DNA of 38,584 nt from Candidatus Woesearchaeota archaeon. Its GTDB lineage: Archaea > Nanobdellota > Nanobdellia > SCGC-AAA011-G17 > JAPLZO01. The notes under the pieces are model-generated. The model saw only the letters and a program-made list of their open reading frames with translations. It was not told where the DNA came from and searched no databases. The translations under genes and the position numbers were made by a program. Positions 21,698-30,686 of the stretch are shown here, piece by piece. Positions within the stretch are counted from its first letter, which is position 1, and the number at the start of each line of letters is the position of its first letter. Location: contig JAPLZO010000043.1 in the NCBI GenBank assembly GCA_026394995.1, positions 1-38,584 of the forward strand. The letters are read 5' to 3'.

Positions 21698-22284
21698 GGT
21701 TTGTATTTAAATTGAGGTTTAATAATTCTAAAGAAATCTTTCCAACTTTCTTTTTTGATATATACAAAGTACGAAGGTTTTTTATTTTTTCTTATAAAAG
21801 GACCTTGTATAGTACTCTTTATATTTAATTTGTATAATAATTTTTTAATTTGTTTTAAACCTCTTAGATTACAAGAAGAAAAAACTATTTTATTTTTACA
21901 AAAACAACCATCACCTTCAAAATAACCACGTAAGAACATCGGTATTATTTTTCTATTAGACATAACTCCAAATGGAACTTTCCAGTTTAAACAACCATAG
22001 TTAGAATAATTAAGTAAATTATTTATTATAAATCTCTTACATATTCTTACTCTATCTTTCTCTACTTTAGGAGAATAATTATATTCTTTTAAAAGGAGTT
22101 TTTGAAATTTTTTTAATAATCTAATGTCAAAATTACCAAATTGTATACAAACACTTCTTTTATTATTCATGTAATAATATTTATTTCTATCCTTATAGAA
22201 TTGCCAATAAGAGCTAATTTTGTTATAGTAATTACCCTCTGCACAAAGAAGTCCAATAATTTCAGCTTTAGCCTCACTTATCAT
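21691..22284 (-). CDS. Free-standing LAGLIDADG homing endonuclease
   Basis: 197 residues with two LAGLIDADG motifs: EIIGLLCAEG (8-17) and FLRGYFEGDG (117-126). Both keep the catalytic acidic residue (E16, D125), and the roughly 109-residue spacing fits a single-chain two-domain enzyme. A basic C terminus is present. Such enzymes cut a long target site and drive copying of an intron or of their own gene. It sits inside a tRNA cluster, 26 bp ahead of tRNA-Leu and 106 bp after tRNA-Thr(CGU), not inside an intron. Its own TATA box (22310-22317) gives a leaderless mRNA. It appears intact. Confidence 0.85.
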   Translation of the reverse strand: MISEAKAEIIGLLCAEGNYYNKISSYWQFYKDRNKYYYMNNKRSVCIQFGNFDIRLLKKFQKLLLKEYNYSPKVEKDRVRICKRFIINNLLNYSNYGCLNWKVPFGVMSNRKIIPMFLRGYFEGDGCFCKNKIVFSSCNLRGLKQIKKLLYKLNIKSTIQGPFIRKNKKPSYFVYIKKESWKDFFRIIKPQFKYKPL

Positions 22285-22309
22285 CTTAGTACAACTTAAA
22301 GAGATTTAT

Positions 22310-22317
22310 TTTATAAA
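22310..22317 (-). promoter_or_regulatory. TATA box of the homing-endonuclease gene
   Basis: TTTATAAA is centred 29 bp before the ATG at 22284, predicting a leaderless transcript independent of the upstream tRNA. Confidence 0.5.
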
Positions 22318-22390
22318 CTTTATGTGTATATTTGGCAAATGATCAATAATACAAAAAAAGAACAAGTTCATTTATAAAACTTTTTGTTAA

Positions 22391-22479
22391 AGCCCTGGGA
22401 GAGAATTGAACTCACAACCTTCTGCTTTTTCATCATATAATACGAAGCAGATGCTCTAACCAGATTGAGCTACCAGGGC
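22391..22479 (-). tRNA. tRNA-Thr (anticodon CGU) with a 14-nt intron
   Basis: Spliced length 75 nt: acceptor GCCCTGG/CCAGGGC, D-arm GCTC-AATCTGGTTA-GAGC, anticodon arm TCTGC-TTCGTAA-GCAGA, variable AGGTT, T-arm GTGAG-TTCAATT-CTCTC (one U-U mismatch), discriminator U. A15 with U48 replaces the usual G15-C48 pair. The 5' end is 1 bp from the stop codon of the small zinc-ribbon gene, so the two may be cotranscribed. Confidence 0.9.
22427..22440 (-). other. tRNA-Thr(CGU) intron, 14 nt, canonical 37/38 site
   Basis: Central helix TTCG/TGAA (one G-U pair), bulges TAT and AAA, closed by a 7-nt loop with no inner helix: close to the smallest intron able to form a splice motif. Confidence 0.8.
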
Positions 22480-22480
22480 C

Positions 22481-22681
22481 TTATTTTATTTTTTCTTTTA
22501 ATTTATCTTTATATTTTCTTTGACAATTAGAACAAATAGTTTTTTTCTTAATATAAGTACCTTTAATTTTCTCTAAGAATGTTGTTTCAATTTTTTCACC
22601 ACAAATAGCACATTTAATTTTCTCACCTAAAAATTCTATATGCAATATATTAATAAACCTTACCAAAATATTCTTAAACAA
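22481..22681 (-). CDS. Small zinc-ribbon protein (up to 66 aa)
   Basis: Two CxxC pairs (CAIC and CSNC, 25 residues apart) and the core EKIETTFLEKIKGTYIKKK define a small archaeal zinc-ribbon protein of unknown role; similar proteins of about 55 residues are frequent in archaea. The basic tail suggests RNA or ribosome contact (inference). The start is uncertain: only TTG codons are available (22681, 22666, 22645), and 22645 (MHIEFLGEKIKC) suits the family length and leaves room for the divergent ABCE1 promoter. Confidence 0.65.
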   Translation of the reverse strand: MFKNILVRFINILHIEFLGEKIKCAICGEKIETTFLEKIKGTYIKKKTICSNCQRKYKDKLKEKIK

Positions 22682-22699
22682 TAAAAAAACAAAAAAAAT

Positions 22700-24436
22700 A
22701 TGTCAAGAATAGCAATAGTTGAAAAAGATAAGTGTAATCCAATCAAATGTGATTATCTTTGTATAAAGCTTTGTCCTTTAAATAGATCTGGAGAAGAATG
22801 TATTATTAAAGATAAAAAGGTTATAATAGACGAAGAACTCTGCAATGGATGTGGAATTTGTCAAAATAGATGTCCATTCAAAGCAATTTCTATAATAAAT
22901 TTACCAAAAGAACTAAAGGTTCAACCAATACATCAATATTCAAAAAATGGTTTTAGATTATATAGATTACCAACTCCTATGTTCGGAAAAGTTACTGGTA
23001 TTATAGGAAAAAATGGTATTGGAAAAACAACAGCCTTAAACATTTTAGCAAATATAATAAAACCCAATCTAGGAAATTTAGATAAAGAATCTTCTTATGA
23101 GGATTTAATCAAATTTTTTAAAGGTACAGAATCACAAAATTTCTTTGAAAAATTAAAAAATCATGAGATTATAGTTTCCTATAAACCTCAAAGAGTTGAT
23201 GATATTCCATTAAACTATAAAGGTAAAGTTATAGATTTATTAAAAAAAGTTGATGAAAAAAATAAATTAAGTGAAATTTCTAAAATATTAGAACTAGATA
23301 ATATATTAAATAATGATATAAAGAATTTATCAGGTGGTGAATTACAAAGAGTAACAATAGCAGCAGCTTCATTAAAAAAAGCTAATTTATATATTTTTGA
23401 TGAACCAACATCTTATCTTGATATAAAACAAAGATTAAATGTTGCTAAATTCATAAGATCATTATCAAATGAAGATACTGCCATTTTAGTAGTAGAACAT
23501 GATTTAATAATTCTCGATTATCTAGCAGATTTAATTTATATAATGTATGGTAAAGAATCATGTTATGGTATTTGTTCTCAAATTAAATCAACCAAATCTG
23601 GAATTAATACTTATCTAGAAGGTTATCTCAAAGAAGAGAATGTTAAATTTAGAGATAAAAAAATACAATTTTTAGTAAAACCTCCAATAAGAAAAAAAAC
23701 TCCAATTGAATTAACTTCTTGGGAAAAATTAACAAAAAAACTAGATCACTTTAATCTAGAAGTGTCTCCTGGATTAATTAATGAAAATGAAGTTATCGGA
23801 ATCTTAGGTGAAAATGCAATTGGAAAAACAACATTCATTAAATTATTAGCAGGAGTTTTAGAGATAGATTCTGGAGGAATCAATAAGAAATTAAAAATTT
23901 CTTATAAACCTCAATATATTCAAGCTAGTAATGAATTAGTTCAAGATGTATTAAAAAATATTAAAAAAGAAATAATTTTACACTTAAATTTAAATGATTT
24001 AGCTTTTAAAAAAGTAAATGAACTATCAGGTGGTGAACTCCAAAAGTTATCAATAGCCTCTTGTTTATCACAAAAAGCTGATCTATATTTGCTAGATGAA
24101 CCTTGTGCATATCTAGATATAGAACAAAGATTAATTATTTCTAAATTAATAAGAGATGAAATGGAATTAAATAATACATCTGCTTTGATAGTTGATCATG
24201 ATATAATATTCATAGATTATATATCTAGTAAATTATTAATATTTTCAGGAATACCAGCTAAAAATGGATTAACTAATGGTCCTTTTGAAGTTGAAAGTGG
24301 TATGAATCTATTTTTAAAAGAACTTGACATTACTATGAGAAAAGATCCAGAAACAAATAGACCTAGAATAAATAAGTTAAACTCACAACTTGATAGAATA
24401 CAAAAAAGTAAAGGAAATCTATACTATAGTAAGTAA
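22700..24436 (+). CDS. ABCE1/Rli1 ribosome-recycling ATPase
   Basis: 578 residues, full length. The N-terminal domain holds Cys motifs for two Fe-S clusters (CNPIKCDYLCIKLCP, then CNGCGICQNRCP). Two ATPase domains follow, with Walker A GKNGIGKTT and GENAIGKTT, signatures LSGGELQRV and LSGGELQKL, and Walker B IFDEPTSYLD and LLDEPCAYLD. ABCE1 splits ribosomes after termination in archaea and eukaryotes and is essential. It is divergent from the zinc-ribbon gene. Confidence 0.97.
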   Translation: MSRIAIVEKDKCNPIKCDYLCIKLCPLNRSGEECIIKDKKVIIDEELCNGCGICQNRCPFKAISIINLPKELKVQPIHQYSKNGFRLYRLPTPMFGKVTGIIGKNGIGKTTALNILANIIKPNLGNLDKESSYEDLIKFFKGTESQNFFEKLKNHEIIVSYKPQRVDDIPLNYKGKVIDLLKKVDEKNKLSEISKILELDNILNNDIKNLSGGELQRVTIAAASLKKANLYIFDEPTSYLDIKQRLNVAKFIRSLSNEDTAILVVEHDLIILDYLADLIYIMYGKESCYGICSQIKSTKSGINTYLEGYLKEENVKFRDKKIQFLVKPPIRKKTPIELTSWEKLTKKLDHFNLEVSPGLINENEVIGILGENAIGKTTFIKLLAGVLEIDSGGINKKLKISYKPQYIQASNELVQDVLKNIKKEIILHLNLNDLAFKKVNELSGGELQKLSIASCLSQKADLYLLDEPCAYLDIEQRLIISKLIRDEMELNNTSALIVDHDIIFIDYISSKLLIFSGIPAKNGLTNGPFEVESGMNLFLKELDITMRKDPETNRPRINKLNSQLDRIQKSKGNLYYSK

Positions 24437-24459
24437 ATTATATTTTAGAGAGCAATAAT

Positions 24460-24532
24460 ATTTATATGTATGAATTTAAAAATTAGATAAAGCTATTTTA
24501 TTTATTATCCTAATAAAAAATAAAAAGGTGGT
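24460..24532 (+). promoter_or_regulatory. Promoter and ribosome-binding site of the ribonucleotide reductase gene
   Basis: A TATA-like ATTTATATG at about 24460 would start transcription near 24490, leaving a leader with AAGGTGGT; GGTGGT at 24527-24532 lies 3 nt before the ATG. The same ribosome-binding site precedes the 975-aa surface gene. Confidence 0.45.
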
Positions 24533-24535
24533 AAA

Positions 24536-27148
24536 ATGTTAGATTATGATAAAAATGTTACATCACGACTAGAAGATACATTAAAAAAAGAATATACTCA
24601 ATCATTATCATTTTCTCCTAATTCAGTTTCATTACTACAAAAAAGATATTTAGTAAAAGATGAAAAAGGTAATATTCAAGAAACACCAAAAGATTTGCTA
24701 GCAAGAGTGGCAGTAAATATTGCTTATGCAGATTTTAATTATGATTTAAATGAATCTCAAACTTATAACACAGCAAAAGAGTTCTATGAAATGATGGCTA
24801 AAAAAGATTTCATGCCTAATTCTCCTACATTAATGAATGCTGGAAGATCAATGCAACAACTTGCTGCTTGTTTTGTGGTTCCTATAGAAGATAATATGAA
24901 TAGTATTTTACAAGGTATGAAAGATGCTGGTATGATTCATAAAAGTGGTGGTGGTACTGGTTTTTCATTTTCAAGACCAAGAAGAAAAAATGCTTATGTA
25001 AGTACTACTTATGGTAAAGCAAGTGGTCCTATTTCATTCATGAGTGCTTATGATGGTGTTACAGAATCTGTTAATCAAGGTGGTTTTAGACGTGGTGCAA
25101 ACTTTGGAGGTTTAAGAGTAGATCATCCTGATGTTCTTGAATTTATAAGAATAAAGGCAGATGAAAAAAGCAAGAAACTTTCAAATTTTAATCTTTCAGT
25201 TTTTATAACAGATGATTTTATGAGAGCTTTAGAAAATGATGAATATTATTATCTAAAAAATCCTAATGGTTCATATTTAACATTAGATGATATACTTGCT
25301 GATGAAAATGGTGTTAAAATAGGGTTAATTAATGAAAAAGACTTAAATTATAGAATATTAAATGAAAATGGTGAAATTAAAGTAATAGATAACTTTAGTG
25401 GAGAAATATATGGTAAAGTTAAAGATAATAAAATTGCTCTTAATGCAAAAAGAGTTTTTAATGAAATTACAAAATATGCTTGGAATAATGGTGAACCAGG
25501 TGTTATTTTTATAGATACAATAAATAAATATAATCCAACTCCAAAATTAGGAGCTATAGAAAGTACTAATCCATGTGGCGAACAACCTCTACTTCCTTAT
25601 GAAGCATGTAATTTAGGTTCAATTAATTTAGAAAACTTTGTAAAAGAAGGTAAAATAGATTATGAAAGATTAAGCAAAGTTGCTAGTATTGCTACTCATT
25701 TCTTAGATAATGTAATTGATATGAGTGAATATCCTTTAGAAAAAACTAAAGAAGAGAAAGAAAAGCTTATAGAATTTTTAAAAAAATATGAAATAGAAAA
25801 AAGTAAAATTGAACAAATCATTAAAGAGTGGTCTCAGTCTCCAATAGAAAAAATTGTTAAAGAGAACAGGAAAATAGGATTAGGAGTAATGGGTTTTACT
25901 GATATGTTGATAAAATTAGATATTCCATATGATTCTGAAAAAGCTGTTCAAACAGCAGAGAATGTCATGAAATTTATTAAAGAAGAAGCAAAAAAAGAAT
26001 CGTATAAACTTGCAAAAGAAAGGGGTGTTTTCCCTAATTTTGAAGATAGTATTTTTAATGATGGTAAAGAAGAAAATAAATTAAGAAATGCTACATTAAC
26101 AACAATTGCACCAACTGGATCAATTGGAATAATAGCAGATGTTTTCTCTCGTGGAATAGAACCATTACATGAGTTAATATATATCCATAAAGATTCTGAT
26201 GGACAAAAAAGAAAATATGTTAATGAATCATTAAAACAAGATTTAATAAAATATGGTATTAATCCACAACAAGTTTTACGAAGATTAGAAAATGGTGAAA
26301 AATTACAAGATATGCCTATCCCTAATAATATTAAAAGATTATATGTAACTACTAATGATATTGAAACAGATTATCATATTAAAATTCAAGCAGCATTCCA
26401 AAAATATACTGACAATGCTGTATCAAAAACAGTTAATTTTCCATTTACAGCAACAATAGATGATTTTGTTAAAGCTTATATTGAAGCACATAAAGCTGGA
26501 TGTAAGGGTATTACAGCTTATAGAAAGGGTAGTCGTGAAGATGAAGTTATTACAAGTGTATCTAAAAAGGGATTAGAAGAAAAATTAAAAAATATTCCTA
26601 AAATAAGACCTGCATTTGTTAGAGAGGAAACAGTAGGTCAAGAACAAAAAGTATTTTTAATACCAACATATGTTGATGGAGAAAAAAGAGAATTATTTGG
26701 AACAACTAATTATGCAAATCCAGACGAAATGTCTCTATTTAACAGTTTACTTGTTAGAATTTCTAAAGATCTAAGAAAAGGCTTATCTCCTCAAGAAATA
26801 GCAGATGATATCAAGAATTGTAATTTACCAAAAGAAGTAGGTGGATGGAATCCAATAGGTGATAAATCATATTATAATTCATCAATACCTGAAGCTATAT
26901 CTAAAACATTAACCAATTTTAAAATGGATATTGATGAACAAAAAGTATCTCATTTAATGAAAGAATTAGAAAAAGAACTAAACAAATTTAAAGATAAAGA
27001 AGCTGATAACAAAGAAAAAATTTCAAAACCAACAATTAAAGATAAGCCAATAAATTTATGTTCTGAATGTAATGAAGGAACTATTATTAACATTGAAGGT
27101 TGTCTACAATGTAATGTATGTGGACACTCACCAAAAGGTTGTTCTTAG
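24536..27148 (+). CDS. nrdJ: Adenosylcobalamin-dependent (class II) ribonucleotide reductase
   Basis: 870 residues. Family blocks: NSPTLMNAGRSMQQLAACFV with the first active-site Cys, GGGTGFSFSRPR, ESTNPCGEQPLLPYEACNLG with the Asn-Cys-Glu radical motif, and TTIAPTGSIGIIADVFSRGIEP. The C terminus (CSECNEG...CNVCGHSPKGC) is the Cys-rich zinc/redox tail that re-reduces the active site. The enzyme makes deoxyribonucleotides without oxygen and needs vitamin B12. About 50 extra residues lie near 245-300 compared with my recollection of typical NrdJ. A thymidylate synthase-like gene follows 8 bp later. Confidence 0.95.
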   Translation: MLDYDKNVTSRLEDTLKKEYTQSLSFSPNSVSLLQKRYLVKDEKGNIQETPKDLLARVAVNIAYADFNYDLNESQTYNTAKEFYEMMAKKDFMPNSPTLMNAGRSMQQLAACFVVPIEDNMNSILQGMKDAGMIHKSGGGTGFSFSRPRRKNAYVSTTYGKASGPISFMSAYDGVTESVNQGGFRRGANFGGLRVDHPDVLEFIRIKADEKSKKLSNFNLSVFITDDFMRALENDEYYYLKNPNGSYLTLDDILADENGVKIGLINEKDLNYRILNENGEIKVIDNFSGEIYGKVKDNKIALNAKRVFNEITKYAWNNGEPGVIFIDTINKYNPTPKLGAIESTNPCGEQPLLPYEACNLGSINLENFVKEGKIDYERLSKVASIATHFLDNVIDMSEYPLEKTKEEKEKLIEFLKKYEIEKSKIEQIIKEWSQSPIEKIVKENRKIGLGVMGFTDMLIKLDIPYDSEKAVQTAENVMKFIKEEAKKESYKLAKERGVFPNFEDSIFNDGKEENKLRNATLTTIAPTGSIGIIADVFSRGIEPLHELIYIHKDSDGQKRKYVNESLKQDLIKYGINPQQVLRRLENGEKLQDMPIPNNIKRLYVTTNDIETDYHIKIQAAFQKYTDNAVSKTVNFPFTATIDDFVKAYIEAHKAGCKGITAYRKGSREDEVITSVSKKGLEEKLKNIPKIRPAFVREETVGQEQKVFLIPTYVDGEKRELFGTTNYANPDEMSLFNSLLVRISKDLRKGLSPQEIADDIKNCNLPKEVGGWNPIGDKSYYNSSIPEAISKTLTNFKMDIDEQKVSHLMKELEKELNKFKDKEADNKEKISKPTIKDKPINLCSECNEGTIINIEGCLQCNVCGHSPKGCS

Positions 27149-27156
27149 GGGTTAAA

Positions 27157-28008
27157 ATGGAAAATAATGAAGAAATGAGAAATGAAGTATTAAAGAATAA
27201 AAATATAATAGTATGTGGTGATCGTTTTAAAGATGTAACAATTTATGCTAAAACCTTAGATGAACTTTATTTTCTAGCTATTAAAGCTGCACTTGCCTTT
27301 GGAAGAAAATATAAAATTGATAGTGGAAGTTATGCAGGTTCTCATAGATTTGAATTTGATAATGCTAAACTAATTGTTGAATATCCTACAACAAGACCAT
27401 TAGCACCAACTCCTAGACAAGGAATACCCGTTCCAACTAATGATGAAAAAATAGAATTATATTATAATAATTATTTAATGAATGGTTATTTAGAACCAAA
27501 TGAACATTATAGATATTCATCTTGGATAGTTGGTATGCCAGAAGATATTCCATTAAAAGAATTAACAGAAGAAAGTGTTCCACGTGGAACAAGATTCAAT
27601 CAATTACAATGGTGTATTGATCATTTTATAAAAGATGGTTTTGGTACAAATCATTGTTATATTAGGGTTGGTTGTGCAGAAGGTCTTAAAAGATATGATT
27701 GGCCATATAAAAGTGATGCTGAAAAAGGCTCAACTGAATGCATGACTGGATTATCTTTAAAAATAAAAAAATCTGATAATGATCAATATTACTTAAATGG
27801 CAAAATAACTTTTAGATCATGGGATATGATAGATGGTATGCCTGAAAATCTTGGTGGTATTGTTCGTTTATTAGAAGAAACAGCAGGTGAAATAGAAAAG
27901 AAAAGTAAAAAGCTAGTTAAAATTGGAACATTATTTGCTGATAGTGATGGTTTACATGTATATGATCATTTCCTAGATTATGCTAAATTATATACAAATA
28001 CAACTTAG
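27157..28008 (+). CDS. Divergent thymidylate synthase-like protein
   Basis: 283 residues from ATG 27157, which follows GGGGTT 3 nt upstream; a longer start at 27118 would overlap the RNR gene. The second half aligns with ThyA: a Cys at the catalytic place (STECMTGLSL), FRSWDMIDGMPENLGG for the RS.D..G.P.N motif, and GLHVYDH for the nucleotide-binding HxY. The Arg pair that holds dUMP phosphate across the dimer is not evident, and the His after the Cys is replaced by Met. With RNR directly upstream, dTMP synthesis (dUMP to dTMP) is the best guess; another pyrimidine C5-transferase is possible. Confidence 0.65.
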   Translation: MENNEEMRNEVLKNKNIIVCGDRFKDVTIYAKTLDELYFLAIKAALAFGRKYKIDSGSYAGSHRFEFDNAKLIVEYPTTRPLAPTPRQGIPVPTNDEKIELYYNNYLMNGYLEPNEHYRYSSWIVGMPEDIPLKELTEESVPRGTRFNQLQWCIDHFIKDGFGTNHCYIRVGCAEGLKRYDWPYKSDAEKGSTECMTGLSLKIKKSDNDQYYLNGKITFRSWDMIDGMPENLGGIVRLLEETAGEIEKKSKKLVKIGTLFADSDGLHVYDHFLDYAKLYTNTT

Positions 28009-28009
28009 A

Positions 28010-29665
28010 TTACATCTCTTCAATAACATCTATTCCTAATAAATTCAAAGAATTCTTCATAACAACTTTAAAAGATTGCACAATAGCCAATCTTTGTTGT
28101 TCCTCATCGCTACCAATTACTTTGCAATGTTGATAAAACTCATTAAATATTTGAGCTAATTTAAAAGTATAATTTGCAATAACATTAGGTGAATAGTTAT
28201 TATACGAATTTCTAACAACATCTGAAAATTCTCCTAATTTTTTAAGTAATTTTATTTCCTTATCTTCTAAATTCAAAATTTTTATATTAGCTATTTTCCT
28301 TTTTGATTTTTTTAATATAGAGGATGCACGAGCATAACTATATTGTAAATATGGTCCTGTATCACCCTCAAATCTTGTTATATCTTGTTCATTAAAAATA
28401 ATATTTTTATTAACATCTTGAGCTAACATTACATATTTTATTGCACCAAGAGCAATTTTTTTAGCTCTATCATCTAATTCTTTACCAGAAATTTTATTAT
28501 TTCTTTTTTTAATCTCAATTTTAACCAAATCAATGATTGTTGCTAAGGTTTCATCATATAATATAACTTTTCCTTCTCTAGAAGCCATTTTTCCTGTTGG
28601 TAATATGACAAGTCCATATGAAAGATGCTCTTCTTTTTTTGCTAATTTTGGGTTATATATTTCAATGGTCTTTATTAACTGTTTAAAATACATATTTTGT
28701 TCAGAACCAACAACATGTAATATTTTATTTGGTTTATATCCTTTATCTTGAAGTTCAGCTAATGCAAAATCTTTAGTTGAATACAAAGGAGTTCCATCTG
28801 ATTTTAATAATAAAAAAACTCCTAAACCATATTTTTCAAGATTAATTATTGCAGCACCTTCATTTATTATTGCAATTTTTTTCTTAATTAAATCTTTAAC
28901 AATCTCTATTCCTTTTTTCTCAACTTGACTTTCAAAATAGAATCTATTAAATTTAACTTTAAAATCTGGATAAATAATTTTTTCAAAATAGTCTATACTC
29001 CACTTTCTTGTTTTCTTCCATAAATCTAAAAGTTTTTTATCTCCAGCATATAATTTTTGATTTATTTCATTTATTTCTTGAGCAATTTTTTCATCTACAG
29101 CAGCTGCACTTGCTTTTGCATAAACAATTCCCAACCATTTACCCTTATTATCTTTAGGCTCTTTTAATCCCAATTTTTTTAGATTGAGTATACCCCATAT
29201 TGTTTTTGCAACATGCATTCCAATATCCCCTTGGTAATTTACTCTTATAACTTTATATCCTAATTTTTCTATTATTCTACATAAAGATTCACCTAAACAT
29301 ATATTTCTTGTATGTCCTACATGAAAAGCTTTATGAGTATTAGCATGACAAAACTCAACCATTATGTTTCCTTTCTCTTTTCCCTTACCATAATTCTCTT
29401 TTTCTTTTAGAATTTGTTTTATAGTATTCTCAGCAAGATATTTTTTATTAATAAAAAAATTCAGATAAGGTCCTCTTGCTTCTACTTTTTCTAAAAAGTT
29501 TGCTTTAATTTTATTACTTAATTCTTTAGCTTTTTCATTTGGATTTTGTAATTTAAAACAAGGAAAAGCATAATCTCCAAAATTAGCTGGAGGGACTTCT
29601 AAAACTATATCTTTTGTTTCTAATTCTTTTTGTAATAGTTTTATTATCTCTTTTTTATAATTCAT
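28010..29665 (-). CDS. argS: Arginyl-tRNA synthetase
   Basis: 551 residues. Class I motifs: HVGH in the block HKAFHVGHTRN (HIGH motif), and KMASREGKVI in the KMSKS position, the form usual in ArgRS. An N-terminal tRNA-binding domain and a C-terminal DALR-type helical domain (ARASSILKKSKR, then FNEFYQHCKV) complete it. Charges tRNA-Arg. Convergent with the thymidylate synthase-like gene, with 1 bp between stops. Confidence 0.95.
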   Translation of the reverse strand: MNYKKEIIKLLQKELETKDIVLEVPPANFGDYAFPCFKLQNPNEKAKELSNKIKANFLEKVEARGPYLNFFINKKYLAENTIKQILKEKENYGKGKEKGNIMVEFCHANTHKAFHVGHTRNICLGESLCRIIEKLGYKVIRVNYQGDIGMHVAKTIWGILNLKKLGLKEPKDNKGKWLGIVYAKASAAAVDEKIAQEINEINQKLYAGDKKLLDLWKKTRKWSIDYFEKIIYPDFKVKFNRFYFESQVEKKGIEIVKDLIKKKIAIINEGAAIINLEKYGLGVFLLLKSDGTPLYSTKDFALAELQDKGYKPNKILHVVGSEQNMYFKQLIKTIEIYNPKLAKKEEHLSYGLVILPTGKMASREGKVILYDETLATIIDLVKIEIKKRNNKISGKELDDRAKKIALGAIKYVMLAQDVNKNIIFNEQDITRFEGDTGPYLQYSYARASSILKKSKRKIANIKILNLEDKEIKLLKKLGEFSDVVRNSYNNYSPNVIANYTFKLAQIFNEFYQHCKVIGSDEEQQRLAIVQSFKVVMKNSLNLLGIDVIEEM

Positions 29666-29704
29666 AAATAAAAAGAAGAAATAAGGTTATTTAAAGTTTT
29701 TTGA

Positions 29705-30535
29705 TTATTTGCTAACACTACTAGCTGCCTTATCTGCTGGATCCATTGTCTTCCAACTTACATTAAATAGATTTTCCATTGCTGTTGCAAAATAAGGTGT
29801 ATTAACCCATATCCCTATATCATAAGTTGGATGTACTTCTTCGTCATTTAATATCATAAACATTAATTCTTTGTTGTCTACTAAAACAAATCTTGAATTG
29901 ATTTTGTTATTATGTTTAACTTCTGCTATTTTTGATATAGATTGTATAACTGGTAAATTTTCTTTTGTTATTGGAGCAGCTATTTTTATTTTCACACCTT
30001 TTTTAGCTAATCTTTCTAATTCAGGTTTTAATGCTTCTATTTTTCTTAATACTCCTTTAGAGGTTGTCATAATAGTTACTGATTTTTGTGCATTTTTGAT
30101 CATAGTTTCTAGATGAGTATAAACATTATGTCTACCTCTTATTGCTCCTGATAAATCAGTTGGTTCAACAAATTCAATACCTTGCTTATGCAATGTATTC
30201 AATTCTTGTAACACATCTGTACTTTTTAATTCATCTAATTTTTTTACTTTGTCATTTGCATGATTCACTAAATATTTTTTAACACGTTCAACAACTTCTT
30301 TGGGCTCAACAGCAAGATACTTGATTGGCTTTCCTAATTTCATAACAACAAAACCTTTTTTCTCTAAACTCTCTAGAACATCATATGCTCTAGATCTTGG
30401 AACATTGCCTATATCACTTAATTCACCTGCTGTAGAAATACCCCTAGAAAGTAATGCTGTCCAGATTCTTACTTCATACAGATTTAAACCAAAATATTGT
30501 CTAAGTTTATTTAAAAACTCCTCTTTTATAATCAT
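29705..30535 (-). CDS. TrmB-family transcriptional regulator
   Basis: 276 residues. N-terminal winged helix (about 12-85: LNLYEVRIWTALLSRG, GNVPRSRAYDVLESLEKKGF), a short helical linker, then a C-terminal phospholipase-D-like regulatory domain (about 130-255) as in TrmB/TrmBL proteins. These regulate sugar and energy metabolism or act as general chromatin-type regulators in archaea. The ATG follows a clear GGAGG, and a TATA-like TATACATATAAAAAG lies further upstream (30557-30580 on the plus strand). Monocistronic. Confidence 0.88.
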   Translation of the reverse strand: MIIKEEFLNKLRQYFGLNLYEVRIWTALLSRGISTAGELSDIGNVPRSRAYDVLESLEKKGFVVMKLGKPIKYLAVEPKEVVERVKKYLVNHANDKVKKLDELKSTDVLQELNTLHKQGIEFVEPTDLSGAIRGRHNVYTHLETMIKNAQKSVTIMTTSKGVLRKIEALKPELERLAKKGVKIKIAAPITKENLPVIQSISKIAEVKHNNKINSRFVLVDNKELMFMILNDEEVHPTYDIGIWVNTPYFATAMENLFNVSWKTMDPADKAASSVSK

Positions 30536-30686
30536 AACTATAACCTCCTAGGACCACCTTCTTTTTATATGTATAGTTAAATTAAATTACTACTAGCATA
30601 TACAATCTTGTTTCCTTACTCAGTGAAAGCAAAGATTAATAAAAATTAAATATTTTGAGTATTTAAAGATTGTTATATTACAAAAT

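Noticed and set aside
27118..27156. An earlier start of the thymidylate synthase-like gene inside the RNR gene
   Set aside because: The ATG at 27157 has a GGGGTT site just upstream and avoids a 31-bp overlap with RNR.
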